The notes below the pieces were generated by a model that made no database searches, was not told where the DNA came from, and saw only the letters and a program-made list of their open reading frames with translations. From an uncultured Clostridia bacterium (lineage in GTDB: Bacteria > Bacillota > Clostridia > UBA1381): a stretch of DNA of 52,644 bases. Each line of letters begins with the position of its first letter. Position 1 is the first letter of the stretch. The DNA is taken from NCBI GenBank assembly GCA_947626135.1, contig CANQQZ010000014.1, positions 1-52,644 of the forward strand. Direction: 5' to 3'. The translations under genes were made by a program, and so were the position numbers. Positions 45,386 to 52,644 of the stretch are shown one piece after another.

Positions 45386-46176
45386 TTTCCCAATATCCTT
45401 TCCGTCATAATTATGGCACGCTTGTTTTCCTTCACGTCATGCACGCGCACAAACAGGCAGCCGCAAATGACCGCCCATACGCTTGTCGCTACGGTTCCCT
45501 CAAGACGTTCATTTTCAGCCGTGCCGAGAGTAAGCCCGATTACCGATTTCCGGGAGGCTCCGAGCATAACAGGATATCCCGTTTTGCAAAGGTCGGGCAG
45601 CCGCCGCATAATTTCTATATTCTGCTCGTATGTTTTTGCGAATCCTACGCCCGGATCTATCATAATTTCCTTAACGCCAGCGGCGGCGGCTATATCCGCG
45701 CTTTCCTTTAAATCGGAAATCACATCGTCGGCGAGGTTTTTGTATTCCGCCTTTTTTCTGTTGTGAGAAAGGCAGGCTGCCATATTAAATTCCGCCGCGG
45801 TATCAGCCGTTTTGCTGTCATATTTGAATCCCCATATGTCGTTTATCATATCCGCGCCCGCTCTTGCCGCTTCGCGGCAGACCTCGCTTTTATAAGTGTC
45901 AACCGATACGGGAACGTCAAAATTTTTCTTGATTTTTTCGATTACGGGGACGACGCGCTCTGTCTCCTCCGCCGCGGGGATCATTGTGAAGCCCGGGCGG
46001 GTGGATTCGCCACCGACGTCAATCACATCGGCGCCCTGCGCAATCATCTGCTCCGCACGGAAAAGAGCTGCGTCGGCGTCCCTGTAAAGTCCGCCGTCGG
46101 AAAAGGAGTCGTCCGTAACGTTTAAAATTCCCATAATGTATGTATGAGAATCAAATTCCCTGTTCCCTATTCTCAA
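45382..46176 (-). CDS. folP: Dihydropteroate synthase
   Basis: Joins the pterin pyrophosphate to p-aminobenzoate, 264 aa from a TTG at 46176. I prefer this start because GGAGG lies eight bases upstream within the HD gene end, and the TTG overlaps that gene's TGA stop. Upstream ATGs at 46212 and 46245 have no ribosome site. Family blocks: I-M-G-I-L-N-V-T-D-D-S-F-S-D-G-G near residue 13, D-V-G-G-E-S-T-R-P-G near 51, D-T-Y-K-S near 95, D-P-G-V-G-F near 190, and the C-terminal R-V-H-D-V near 250. All pterin-site residues are present. Confidence 0.93.
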   Translation of the reverse strand: MRIGNREFDSHTYIMGILNVTDDSFSDGGLYRDADAALFRAEQMIAQGADVIDVGGESTRPGFTMIPAAEETERVVPVIEKIKKNFDVPVSVDTYKSEVCREAARAGADMINDIWGFKYDSKTADTAAEFNMAACLSHNRKKAEYKNLADDVISDLKESADIAAAAGVKEIMIDPGVGFAKTYEQNIEIMRRLPDLCKTGYPVMLGASRKSVIGLTLGTAENERLEGTVATSVWAVICGCLFVRVHDVKENKRAIIMTERILGK

Positions 46177-46649
46177 TACGAAACCTCCATATTCATGTCC
46201 TCTTTTTTCCATTTGCACGTCGCACGCGCGCCGCACAGCATACACATTCTCGACAAATTATCCGCCTCGAACAGCAGTTTTCCGAGCGGGGAGCGCTCTT
46301 TATCCGTTCTGTGTTCCAAAACAGCCGTCAGGATCGTTTCCGTTTCCGTTTCCGTAAATCCGCATTCCTCGAGTATACCGCGCCCGAGTATGGCTGACGC
46401 CTTCTCGTGCGGCGTCCTGTCCTCATACTGCATACATCTGCCTATATCGTGTATCAGCGCGGCGGCGTAAATTATTTCCTTGCTGAGATCTGACCGCTCC
46501 TCAAGTGATTTTATGTAGGCTATGCGCGCCGTATCCATAGCGTGGCGGATATCATGCAAACAATATATTCTGTTTTTTTCATGCTCCGCGGTTCTGTTAA
46601 GATAAGCGCGGAACTTTTTATTTTTTAAGATTTTGTCTGCTCTGTTCAT
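46173..46649 (-). CDS. HD-domain hydrolase in the folate operon
   Basis: 158 aa, cytoplasmic. The HD metal-binding motif is seen as H-D-I-R-H near residue 29, L-I-H-D-I-G-R near 67 and E-H-R-T-D-K near 112. Nearly all of the protein is the HD domain, with no partner domain. It sits between folC and folP and overlaps both by a few bases, so it is co-translated with folate enzymes. HD proteins are phosphohydrolases; removing phosphate from a pterin intermediate is an attractive but unproven role. Confidence 0.85.
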   Translation of the reverse strand: MNRADKILKNKKFRAYLNRTAEHEKNRIYCLHDIRHAMDTARIAYIKSLEERSDLSKEIIYAAALIHDIGRCMQYEDRTPHEKASAILGRGILEECGFTETETETILTAVLEHRTDKERSPLGKLLFEADNLSRMCMLCGARATCKWKKEDMNMEVSY

Positions 46650-47880
46650 TTCGCACCGCCTTTGCCGCGTCCTTTAAATATGACAGGGACCCGAACACGA
46701 TTGTAGCCGCGCCGCTGTCTGACATGCATTTTTTTACGGCTTCGTCCAGCCGTATCGCTTCGGAAGCCGGATTGTACCGGCGTAAAATTTCCGCGAGAAG
46801 CTCTTTTTTGAGCGCGCGCGGATTATTCGGTTCCACAGCGTATATTTTATCCGCCAAATATGCTGTTCGGGCGGCGATTTCCTCGACCTCCTTATCGGAT
46901 AAAACCCCGATTATAAAATTCAGCCGCCGTTCGCTCAAGTCGCGTTTGATTGTTTCCTCAAGCATTTTTGCCGCCGCTTTGTTATGCGCGCCGTCGATTA
47001 TAACGAGAGGATCTTCGCTTATCGTTTCAAATCTTCCGTGCCATACAGCCGTTCTTAAGCCGCGTCTGATCTCGTCCTCACTGACGTTCAGCGCGCGGCA
47101 TATTTCGATTGCCGCCGCCGCATTGACAGGCTGAAACGCGCCCGCAAGAGATATTTCCACGTCCCTCATGCCGTCGTAGTCAAAGACGCGTCCGCGAATG
47201 TTTTCAGGATTTTTCGCCTTTATAAGCCGCGCGTTTCTTTCGCGGCACACCCGTTTAATAACAGCCGCCGCTTCGCCGCTTTGCGGCGCCGACACGACCG
47301 TGCAGCCGTATTTTATGATGCCGCATTTTTCATACGCTATTTTTTCTGTCGTATCGCCCAGAAAAGCCGTATGATCAAGGCTGATCGGCGTGACAGCGCA
47401 TATTACCGGTTTTTCGATAACGTTTGTCGCGTCAAGCCTGCCGCCCATTCCCACTTCGATTAAAGCGTAATCGCATTTTTTTTCGCGGCAGTATAAAAAC
47501 GCCGCGGCTGTTTCCAGTTCAAACGCCGTGGGCGCCGCTTCGCCCGTATTTTCGAGCTTGTCGGCGGCGGCTTTTACAATTTCTATGAAGCGGACCGCAT
47601 CCCGGCGTGTCATGTTTGAACCGTTATGCTGTAAAATATCCTCGTATTCAAATACGGCAGGCGACGAATACCGGCATACGTCATATCCGGCGGTTTGGAG
47701 AACAGAGCCTACAAACGCGCCGACAGAGCCCTTTCCGTTAGTACCGGCTATATGCACCGCATTAAGCCCGCGTTCGGGATTGCCGACGGCGCGGCACAGC
47801 GCGCGCATATTTTCAAGACCCGGTACGACGCCGCGCTTTGAAACGGCGCGCATATATTCCATAGCTTCGCTGTAATTCAT
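46618..47880 (-). CDS. folC: FolC-type dihydrofolate/folylpolyglutamate synthase, paralogue 1
   Basis: 420 aa from ATG 47880, which overlaps the stop of the second folC as ATGA. The Mur-ligase-type ATP loop reads H-I-A-G-T-N-G-K-G-S-V near residue 43; E-V-G-M-G-G-R-L-D-A-T-N lies near 142, S-L-D-H-T near 168 and I-D-G-A-H-N near 303. The omega-loop sequence Y-S-S-P-A-V-F-E-Y-E-D differs from the classical S-P-H/F-...-E-R-I of paralogue 2, suggesting altered substrate choice. It is shifted in sequence from its neighbour throughout, so the duplication is old. Confidence 0.93.
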   Translation of the reverse strand: MNYSEAMEYMRAVSKRGVVPGLENMRALCRAVGNPERGLNAVHIAGTNGKGSVGAFVGSVLQTAGYDVCRYSSPAVFEYEDILQHNGSNMTRRDAVRFIEIVKAAADKLENTGEAAPTAFELETAAAFLYCREKKCDYALIEVGMGGRLDATNVIEKPVICAVTPISLDHTAFLGDTTEKIAYEKCGIIKYGCTVVSAPQSGEAAAVIKRVCRERNARLIKAKNPENIRGRVFDYDGMRDVEISLAGAFQPVNAAAAIEICRALNVSEDEIRRGLRTAVWHGRFETISEDPLVIIDGAHNKAAAKMLEETIKRDLSERRLNFIIGVLSDKEVEEIAARTAYLADKIYAVEPNNPRALKKELLAEILRRYNPASEAIRLDEAVKKCMSDSGAATIVFGSLSYLKDAAKAVRNEQSRQNLKK

Positions 47881-49106
47881 TCTGTTTCCCTCAGATATTT
47901 TCTCGCCGCGCCCGCCAGATACAGCGAGCCGCAAATGCATAAAATCCCGTTTGGAGGCGTTTTTTTAATGCCCTGTCGGACAGCTCTTTTAAAATCCGGC
48001 TCCGCATACGCGCGTGTCAGCCCCTCAGCATATTTTGCGACGCTTTCAGCCTTTTCGCAGCGCTGCATATTAATCTCCGATGCAATCAAAAATTCCGCTC
48101 CGTCCGCTATTTCCTTAACGCATTCTCCAACGGCTTTATCGCTCATCATCGCAGCCGCGATGCCGTATGGCTTTCCGAGCGCGGCGAGCGAGCGTTTTAA
48201 AGCGCGTATCCCGTCTATATTATGCGCGCCGTCGATTATTACGTTATCGCGTACAAACTCAAACCGCGCCGCCCATTCCGCGTTTTTCATGCCTGTCTTA
48301 ACAGCCGCGTCCGATATCTCAATCCCCTGCTTCCTTATAGCGTTTATCGTTTCTAATGCGGCGGCGGCGTTATATTTTTGATATTCGCCGCGAAGAGCCA
48401 GCGGGTAAAAATTCCCCTTATATTGAAATCCGCCGTCGGCATCAACGGGATTGTCCGCGAAAATCAGCTCCGAATGCATCCTTTGAGCCGCGGCTTCAAT
48501 TACGCCGCGCACCGCTAAGTTGCTCTCCGATACCGTCGGACAGCCATACTTTATAATGCCGCATTTTTCGGCGGCAATTTCCTCTATGGTTTCACCCAGA
48601 TATTGCGTGTGATCAAGACCTATAGAGGTTATCACGCTTACGAGAGACCTTTCGATTATATTGGTCGCGTCGAGCCGTCCGCCCATGCCGACCTCGATTA
48701 CGGCAAGATCGCAGCGCTTTTGCGCAAAATATAAAAACGCCGCCGCCGTAATAAAAGCAAACTCCGATACGGATAAGCCGTTGTCGTCCGCGGCGCGCTT
48801 TACGCGTTCGGTAACGGCGCATAAATCCGCGTCCGGTATATTCTTCCCGTCGATTCGTATACGCTCGTTGAAAACCTCGATAAACGGCGAGGTGTAAAGA
48901 CCGGTTTTATATCCGTGCTCGGTAAGTATCCGCGCGATAATGGCGGCTGTCGAGCCCTTGCCGTTTGTGCCTGCTATATGGATAAATTTCCCTTTTTTAT
49001 GCGGATTCCCCAGCGCTTTCATCAGCCTTTCAAGATCGGCGTTCCCCAGCGGGCGCACGAATCTGGGAATTGAGTGAATATACTCTATCGCTTCCTCAAG
49101 CGTCAT
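47877..49106 (-). CDS. folC: FolC-type dihydrofolate/folylpolyglutamate synthase, paralogue 2
   Basis: 409 aa. H-I-A-G-T-N-G-K-G-S-T near residue 43, the classical folate loop Y-T-S-P-F-I-E-V-F-N-E-R-I near 72, E-V-G-M-G-G-R-L-D-A-T-N near 138 and I-D-G-A-H-N near 290. It looks the more canonical of the two copies and probably adds glutamate to dihydropteroate and folates. It overlaps the exchanger gene upstream and paralogue 1 downstream by 4 bp each. Confidence 0.93.
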   Translation of the reverse strand: MTLEEAIEYIHSIPRFVRPLGNADLERLMKALGNPHKKGKFIHIAGTNGKGSTAAIIARILTEHGYKTGLYTSPFIEVFNERIRIDGKNIPDADLCAVTERVKRAADDNGLSVSEFAFITAAAFLYFAQKRCDLAVIEVGMGGRLDATNIIERSLVSVITSIGLDHTQYLGETIEEIAAEKCGIIKYGCPTVSESNLAVRGVIEAAAQRMHSELIFADNPVDADGGFQYKGNFYPLALRGEYQKYNAAAALETINAIRKQGIEISDAAVKTGMKNAEWAARFEFVRDNVIIDGAHNIDGIRALKRSLAALGKPYGIAAAMMSDKAVGECVKEIADGAEFLIASEINMQRCEKAESVAKYAEGLTRAYAEPDFKRAVRQGIKKTPPNGILCICGSLYLAGAARKYLRETE

Positions 49107-50089
49107 AACGGCATCGTTATCACGCCGTAATTACGCATCATTATAAATGCGAAATACAATGCGTAGAATATTAAAAGAGCAATTCCTATACCGCGCGTGA
49201 AGCGTTTCCTTTCCCATATCGGGAAAAAGAATATTACGCTCGCAACAATAAAGATTCCCAAATCGAGCAGAGTTTGTCTGTATTCGATAATTTCAGCCGC
49301 TGTGTTCGGCACCATCGGACGGATTGCCGACGATGCGCCCAAAATAAAGAGCAAATTAAATATATTTGAGCCGAGCACGTTTCCGAGCGCCAAATCGGTT
49401 TCCCCCTTTTTGGCAGCCATAACCGATGTTACAAGCTCCGGAAGCGATGTTCCCAGAGCTACGACGGTGAGGGCTATCAAGGCTTCGCTCATGCCGAGAA
49501 ATTTCGCTATGGTCTGCGCGCCGGTTACTACAAGCTGTCCGCCGGCGACGACTCCCGCGAGCCCGATCAGAATGAACAGTGTGCATTTTAACGGGGACAT
49601 TGCTTTGAAATCATCACCGCCTTTGTCCGCTGTTTTTTTCGATGATATTATCAGAAATACAACATACGCGATTATACATGCGGTGAGGATTATTCCGTCA
49701 ACGCGTCCGAGCCCCGTTCCGATAAATCCCAGAACCAGCACCAGAGCCGCCGCGATAAGCGAAATGGCATAATCGCGGGAAAGCACTTCTTTTTTCGCCG
49801 CAATCGGCATGATTATGGCGCTTATTCCCAAAATCAGAAAAAAGTTCAGCATATTTGAGCCCACAACGTTGCCCAAAGCGATGCTGTTCGAGCCCTTTAT
49901 CGCCGCGGCAAGGCTGACAGCCAGCTCCGGAGCGCTCGTGCCGAACGCTACCACCGTCAGACCGATGACAAGCGTTGAAATTTTCATCAGCTTCGCCGCC
50001 GCCGCCGCGCCGTCCACGAAACAATCCGCACCCTTTATAAGAAGCACGAATCCGATTATCAGAAATAAAATATTTAAAAGTATTTCCAT
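49103..50089 (-). CDS. Calcium/sodium antiporter (CaCA family, YrbG type)
   Basis: 328 aa, about ten membrane helices in two inverted halves. Each half carries the alpha-repeat: V-A-F-G-T-S-A-P-E-L-A-V-S near residue 50 with G-N-V-V-G-S-N, and V-A-L-G-T-S-L-P-E-L-V-T-S near 205 with G-N-V-L-G-S-N. The paired glutamates bind the cation. ATG at 50089 preferred (GGAAGG ten bases upstream) over 50098. It sits in the folate/proline run by a 4-bp overlap, with no obvious metabolic link. Confidence 0.92.
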   Translation of the reverse strand: MEILLNILFLIIGFVLLIKGADCFVDGAAAAAKLMKISTLVIGLTVVAFGTSAPELAVSLAAAIKGSNSIALGNVVGSNMLNFFLILGISAIIMPIAAKKEVLSRDYAISLIAAALVLVLGFIGTGLGRVDGIILTACIIAYVVFLIISSKKTADKGGDDFKAMSPLKCTLFILIGLAGVVAGGQLVVTGAQTIAKFLGMSEALIALTVVALGTSLPELVTSVMAAKKGETDLALGNVLGSNIFNLLFILGASSAIRPMVPNTAAEIIEYRQTLLDLGIFIVASVIFFFPIWERKRFTRGIGIALLIFYALYFAFIMMRNYGVITMPL

Positions 50090-50189
50090 TTCCCCCATAC
50101 CTTCCTTTGTTATTTTCTGACGCGTCCGCGCGAAAAATTTTCATGTTCGCCGGAGCGCGCGTTGATATTATCGGTAAAGCGTCTGCGAT

Positions 50190-51443
50190 TTATTCCCTTA
50201 TCTGTCCGTCGCCGAAAATTATATATTTTACAGAGGTGAGCGCCTCAAGTCCCATAGGACCGCGCGCGTGCATTTTTTGCGTCGATATGCCTATTTCCGC
50301 TCCAAAGCCGAACTCGAAGCCGTCGGTAAAACGCGTGGACGCGTTAACATAGACAGCCGCGGCGTCAACCTCATTAAGGAACCTGCGCGCCTTATTATAG
50401 TTCGTCGTCACGATCGCCTCGGAATGCTTGGTGTTGTATTTGTTGATGTGAGCAATCGCCTCGTCCACGCCGGAAACGACCTTGACGGCGATAATATAAT
50501 CGTTGTACTCGGTATAATAATCCTCTTCGTTCGCGTCCGCGGTATCGCCGGAATAATATTTCTTCGATTTGTCGTCCGCGCGTATCTCCACGCCGCGCTC
50601 CTTCAGCGCGTCAAATATGCGAGGGATAAATTCCGGCGCCGCCGCTTCGTCTATCAGCAGCGTTTCCGCCGCGTTGCATACCGACGGACGCTGCGTTTTC
50701 GCGTTTATAACAATTTTTTCAGCCATATCCAAATCGCATTCGCCGTCCACGTAAACGTGGCAGTTCCCCGCCGCCGTTTCCACAACCGGCACGGTGGCGT
50801 TATCCACAACGCTTTTGATCAAGCCCTTGCCGCCGCGCGGAATCAGCATATCTACGCAGCCGTTCATTTTCATAAGCTCAATTGAGGTTTCGCGGGACGT
50901 GTCCTCGATAATGCACATCGCTCCCTCGGGGATCCCGGCCGCGTATGCCGCATCCTGCATTACGCGCATTATTGCCTTATTGGAATTGATCGCGTCGGAT
51001 CCGCCGCGCAAAATACATGCGTTTGACGTCTTAAGACACAATGCCGCCGCGTCGACGGTAACGTTCGGACGAGCCTCGTAGATTATCGCGATAACGCCCA
51101 TAGGCACGACCTTTTTGCCTATCAGAAGCCCGTTCGGGCGCGTCCACATTTTTTCAACGGCTCCTATCGGGTCGGCGAGAGCCCTGACCTGGCGTACTCC
51201 GTCCGCGATATCCCTTATACGCTCCTTTGAAAGCGACAGGCGGTCGATCATTGCTTTGCGCGTGCCGTTTCTCTCCGCCGCTTCTATATCGGCTGCGTTT
51301 GCGGCAATTATTTCCTCCGCGCGCTCCTCCAGCGCGTCGGCAATTGCCGACAGAGCGGCGTCCTTTACCGATGCCGTAACCGAAGCGAGAGCGAATGCCG
51401 CGTTTTTCGCGAGCATTCCCTTTTGTATAAGCTCATCAGTCAT
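50190..51443 (-). CDS. proA: Glutamate-5-semialdehyde dehydrogenase (gamma-glutamyl phosphate reductase)
   Basis: Second step of proline synthesis, NADPH-dependent, 417 aa. Aldehyde-dehydrogenase fold; E-A-R-P-N-V-T-V-D near residue 128, G-G-S-D-A-I near 147, the catalytic cysteine region R-P-S-V-C-N-A-A-E near 255, and C-terminal F-T-D-G-F-E-F-G-F-G-A-E-I-G-I-S-T. It lies 126 bp downstream of proB. Confidence 0.96.
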   Translation of the reverse strand: MTDELIQKGMLAKNAAFALASVTASVKDAALSAIADALEERAEEIIAANAADIEAAERNGTRKAMIDRLSLSKERIRDIADGVRQVRALADPIGAVEKMWTRPNGLLIGKKVVPMGVIAIIYEARPNVTVDAAALCLKTSNACILRGGSDAINSNKAIMRVMQDAAYAAGIPEGAMCIIEDTSRETSIELMKMNGCVDMLIPRGGKGLIKSVVDNATVPVVETAAGNCHVYVDGECDLDMAEKIVINAKTQRPSVCNAAETLLIDEAAAPEFIPRIFDALKERGVEIRADDKSKKYYSGDTADANEEDYYTEYNDYIIAVKVVSGVDEAIAHINKYNTKHSEAIVTTNYNKARRFLNEVDAAAVYVNASTRFTDGFEFGFGAEIGISTQKMHARGPMGLEALTSVKYIIFGDGQIRE

Positions 51444-51569
51444 TTATAATTCTCCTTTCCGGAAATGATATTTAATTTCAAATCGGTCTGTTTCCCGACG
51501 AAAATCAAAGTTACGCCGGCGCTGCCGCGTTTTTTTACCTATGACGCGGGAGGCGCGGCGGAATAAGCC

Positions 51570-52367
51570 CTATTTTTTGGCTGTGAACAGCGTTCCGCGA
51601 ATGCTGCCGCTCAGTATATCATATAAGCTCTCTATATGAGCTCCGTTCGCGATGACCATATCAATTCCCGCCTCGGTCGCTATTGTCGCCGCTTCGAGCT
51701 TGGTAATCATTCCGCCCGTGCCGCGCGAGGTAGCCGACCCGGACGCCATGTTCCGCACACTGTCGATGTTGTCCACCACATCGAGCAGACGGGCGTCGGG
51801 ATTTTTATGCGGATCGTCGCTGTAGAGCCCGTCTATATCCGAAAGCAGCACGAGCAAATCCGCATCGACCAGCATTGCAACGACCGCGGAAAGAGTATCG
51901 TTATCGCCTATCTCTATTTCCTCTACCGAAACGGTGTCGTTTTCGTTTACTATGGGAATGATTCCCATTTCAAGCAGTCTGTTCATTGTATTTTTTGTGT
52001 TTTCCGCACGGTGAGGCACGTCAACATCGCCTCTTGTCAGAAGTATCTGCGCAACGGTACGGCTGTATTCGCCGAAAAACTTATCGTAAAGCATCATCAG
52101 CTCGCATTGCCCGACCGCTGCCATAGCCTGCTTTGTTACCATATCCGACGGCTTCTCGCCAACGTTGAGCTTGCCCGCCGCCACGCCGATTGCGCCGGAG
52201 GATACCAAAATAATTTCTCGTCCCTGATTTGACAAATCGCACAGAGTTCTTGCGAGCTTATCTATCCGTCCAAGATTCGTTCTGCCGTTTGCATAGGTGA
52301 GCGTGGAGGTGCCTACCTTTATAACTATCCTGCGCGCGGACGCCGCGGCTTGATTTTTTTCAGTCAT
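51570..52367 (-). CDS. proB: Glutamate 5-kinase, short form
   Basis: First step of proline synthesis, 265 aa. Amino-acid-kinase fold: V-I-K-V-G-T-S-T-L near residue 15, S-S-G-A-I near 56, N-E-N-D-T near 140, D-I-D-G-L-Y near 170 and G-T-G-G-M near 215. The C-terminal PUA domain of the long form is absent, as in many Bacillota. Start has GGGAAGG upstream and a promoter at 52407-52435. Confidence 0.96.
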   Translation of the reverse strand: MTEKNQAAASARRIVIKVGTSTLTYANGRTNLGRIDKLARTLCDLSNQGREIILVSSGAIGVAAGKLNVGEKPSDMVTKQAMAAVGQCELMMLYDKFFGEYSRTVAQILLTRGDVDVPHRAENTKNTMNRLLEMGIIPIVNENDTVSVEEIEIGDNDTLSAVVAMLVDADLLVLLSDIDGLYSDDPHKNPDARLLDVVDNIDSVRNMASGSATSRGTGGMITKLEAATIATEAGIDMVIANGAHIESLYDILSGSIRGTLFTAKK

Positions 52368-52406
52368 TTTTACCTTCCCTTTTTACGTAAAATCAAATAC
52401 TTCATT

Positions 52407-52435
52407 ATTATATTATAATCCGCGAAATTTGTAAA
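52407..52435 (-). promoter_or_regulatory. Promoter of proBA (and possibly the folate run)
   Basis: Minus strand TTTACA (52435-52430), 17-bp spacer, TATAAT (52412-52407), 39 bp before the proB start. Confidence 0.75.
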
Positions 52436-52457
52436 GCGCAAATTTGCCAAAATCCAC

Positions 52458-52486
52458 TTGATTAACGTATATTTTTAGGGTATAAT
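52458..52486 (+). promoter_or_regulatory. Rightward promoter leading out of the window
   Basis: TTGATT (52458-52463), 17-bp spacer, TATAAT (52481-52486). It would drive whatever lies beyond the window end; its -10 box starts the first 67-bp repeat. Confidence 0.6.
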
Positions 52487-52545
52487 AACCTCACGAAACA
52501 ATACGAAATCGAAGATTTCTGTGTTTCGGAGAACATTTTATCATA
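52479..52545 (+). repeat. 67-bp direct repeat, copy 1
   Basis: Starts GGTATAATAACCTCACGAAA and ends TTTTATCATA. It contains a hairpin GAAATC-GAA-GATTTC (52505-52519) nested in CGAAAC...GTTTCG. Identical to copy 2. Confidence 0.95.
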
Positions 52546-52577
52546 GCGCTGCGGCGATGATGCCGCCTTGCAGCTAT

Positions 52578-52644
52578 GGTATAATAACCTCACGAAACAA
52601 TACGAAATCGAAGATTTCTGTGTTTCGGAGAACATTTTATCATA
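52578..52644 (+). repeat. 67-bp direct repeat, copy 2 (runs to window end)
   Basis: Exact copy, 99 bp after copy 1. The 32-bp spacer (52546-52577) plus flanks forms its own hairpin, CATAGC against GCTATG with GC-rich inner arms. The array may continue past the window. Confidence 0.95.

Noticed and set aside
52479-52644. CRISPR-like repeat-spacer-repeat layout at the window end
   Set aside because: The repeat is 67 bp, far longer than CRISPR repeats, only two copies are seen, the spacer itself is a hairpin matching its flanks, and no cas genes are near.

Overview
The window reads as a chromosomal stretch of a Gram-positive anaerobe of the Clostridia (Bacillota), probably an uncultured gut or rumen lineage. 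Pointers are Shine-Dalgarno sites close to AGGAGG before most genes, consensus sigma-A promoters (TTGACA-17-TATAAT class), no outer-membrane genes, the cdaA-cdaR pair, a BlaI/M56 sensor pair, an LCP-family wall enzyme, secreted BspA-type leucine-rich-repeat proteins, and InlB-type and copper-amine-oxidase-N ('stalk') domains. No rRNA, tRNA, prophage, transposase gene or CRISPR array was seen.

Layout. (1) 1-4833: end of a sugar ABC importer operon (two permeases, ATPase), a GH32 fructosidase and a PfkB fructokinase: uptake and catabolism of sucrose or fructo-oligosaccharide. (2) 4834-9473: accessory patch with an XRE regulator divergent from a large membrane protein across an 18-bp-arm palindrome, a secreted beta-helix-like protein behind a predicted transcription attenuator, and a zinc-ribbon protein. 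(3) 9587-12487 (minus): cdaA-cdaR-hslO, c-di-AMP synthesis plus the redox chaperone Hsp33. (4) 12587-21661: secreted stalk/cohesin-like protein, hisA-trmB, a GltD-like oxidoreductase, icd, rodA, a possible glycosyltransferase-like protein, guaB. (5) 21725-37451: a 15.7-kb surface-protein locus with three secreted LRR proteins (947, 1587 and 2028 aa), a subtilisin-like protease and a collapsed gene relic. A C-terminal module with a conserved K-x-hydrophobic-hydrophobic-W...M-x-P-L tail recurs through it and also in the protein at 7704. (6) 37513-39774: TetR regulator with a small membrane protein, and dusB. (7) 39821-43231: blaI, an M56 metallopeptidase, a MITE-like element and an LCP-domain protein. 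The last two genes look like one M56-LCP sensor split by the element. (8) 43266-52367 (minus): prs, then folBK, folP, an HD-domain gene, two folC paralogues, a Na+/Ca2+ exchanger, proA and proB, many overlapping by 4 bp, so a folate/proline operon. (9) 52407-52644: proB promoter, an opposite-facing promoter, and an exact 67-bp tandem repeat cut by the window end.

The most unusual items are the BlaI-M56-LCP locus and its split by a repeat element, the LRR/subtilase locus with its shared tail module and gene fossil, and two predicted leader attenuators (before 7704 and before icd). Functions come from motif reading; no database search was possible.
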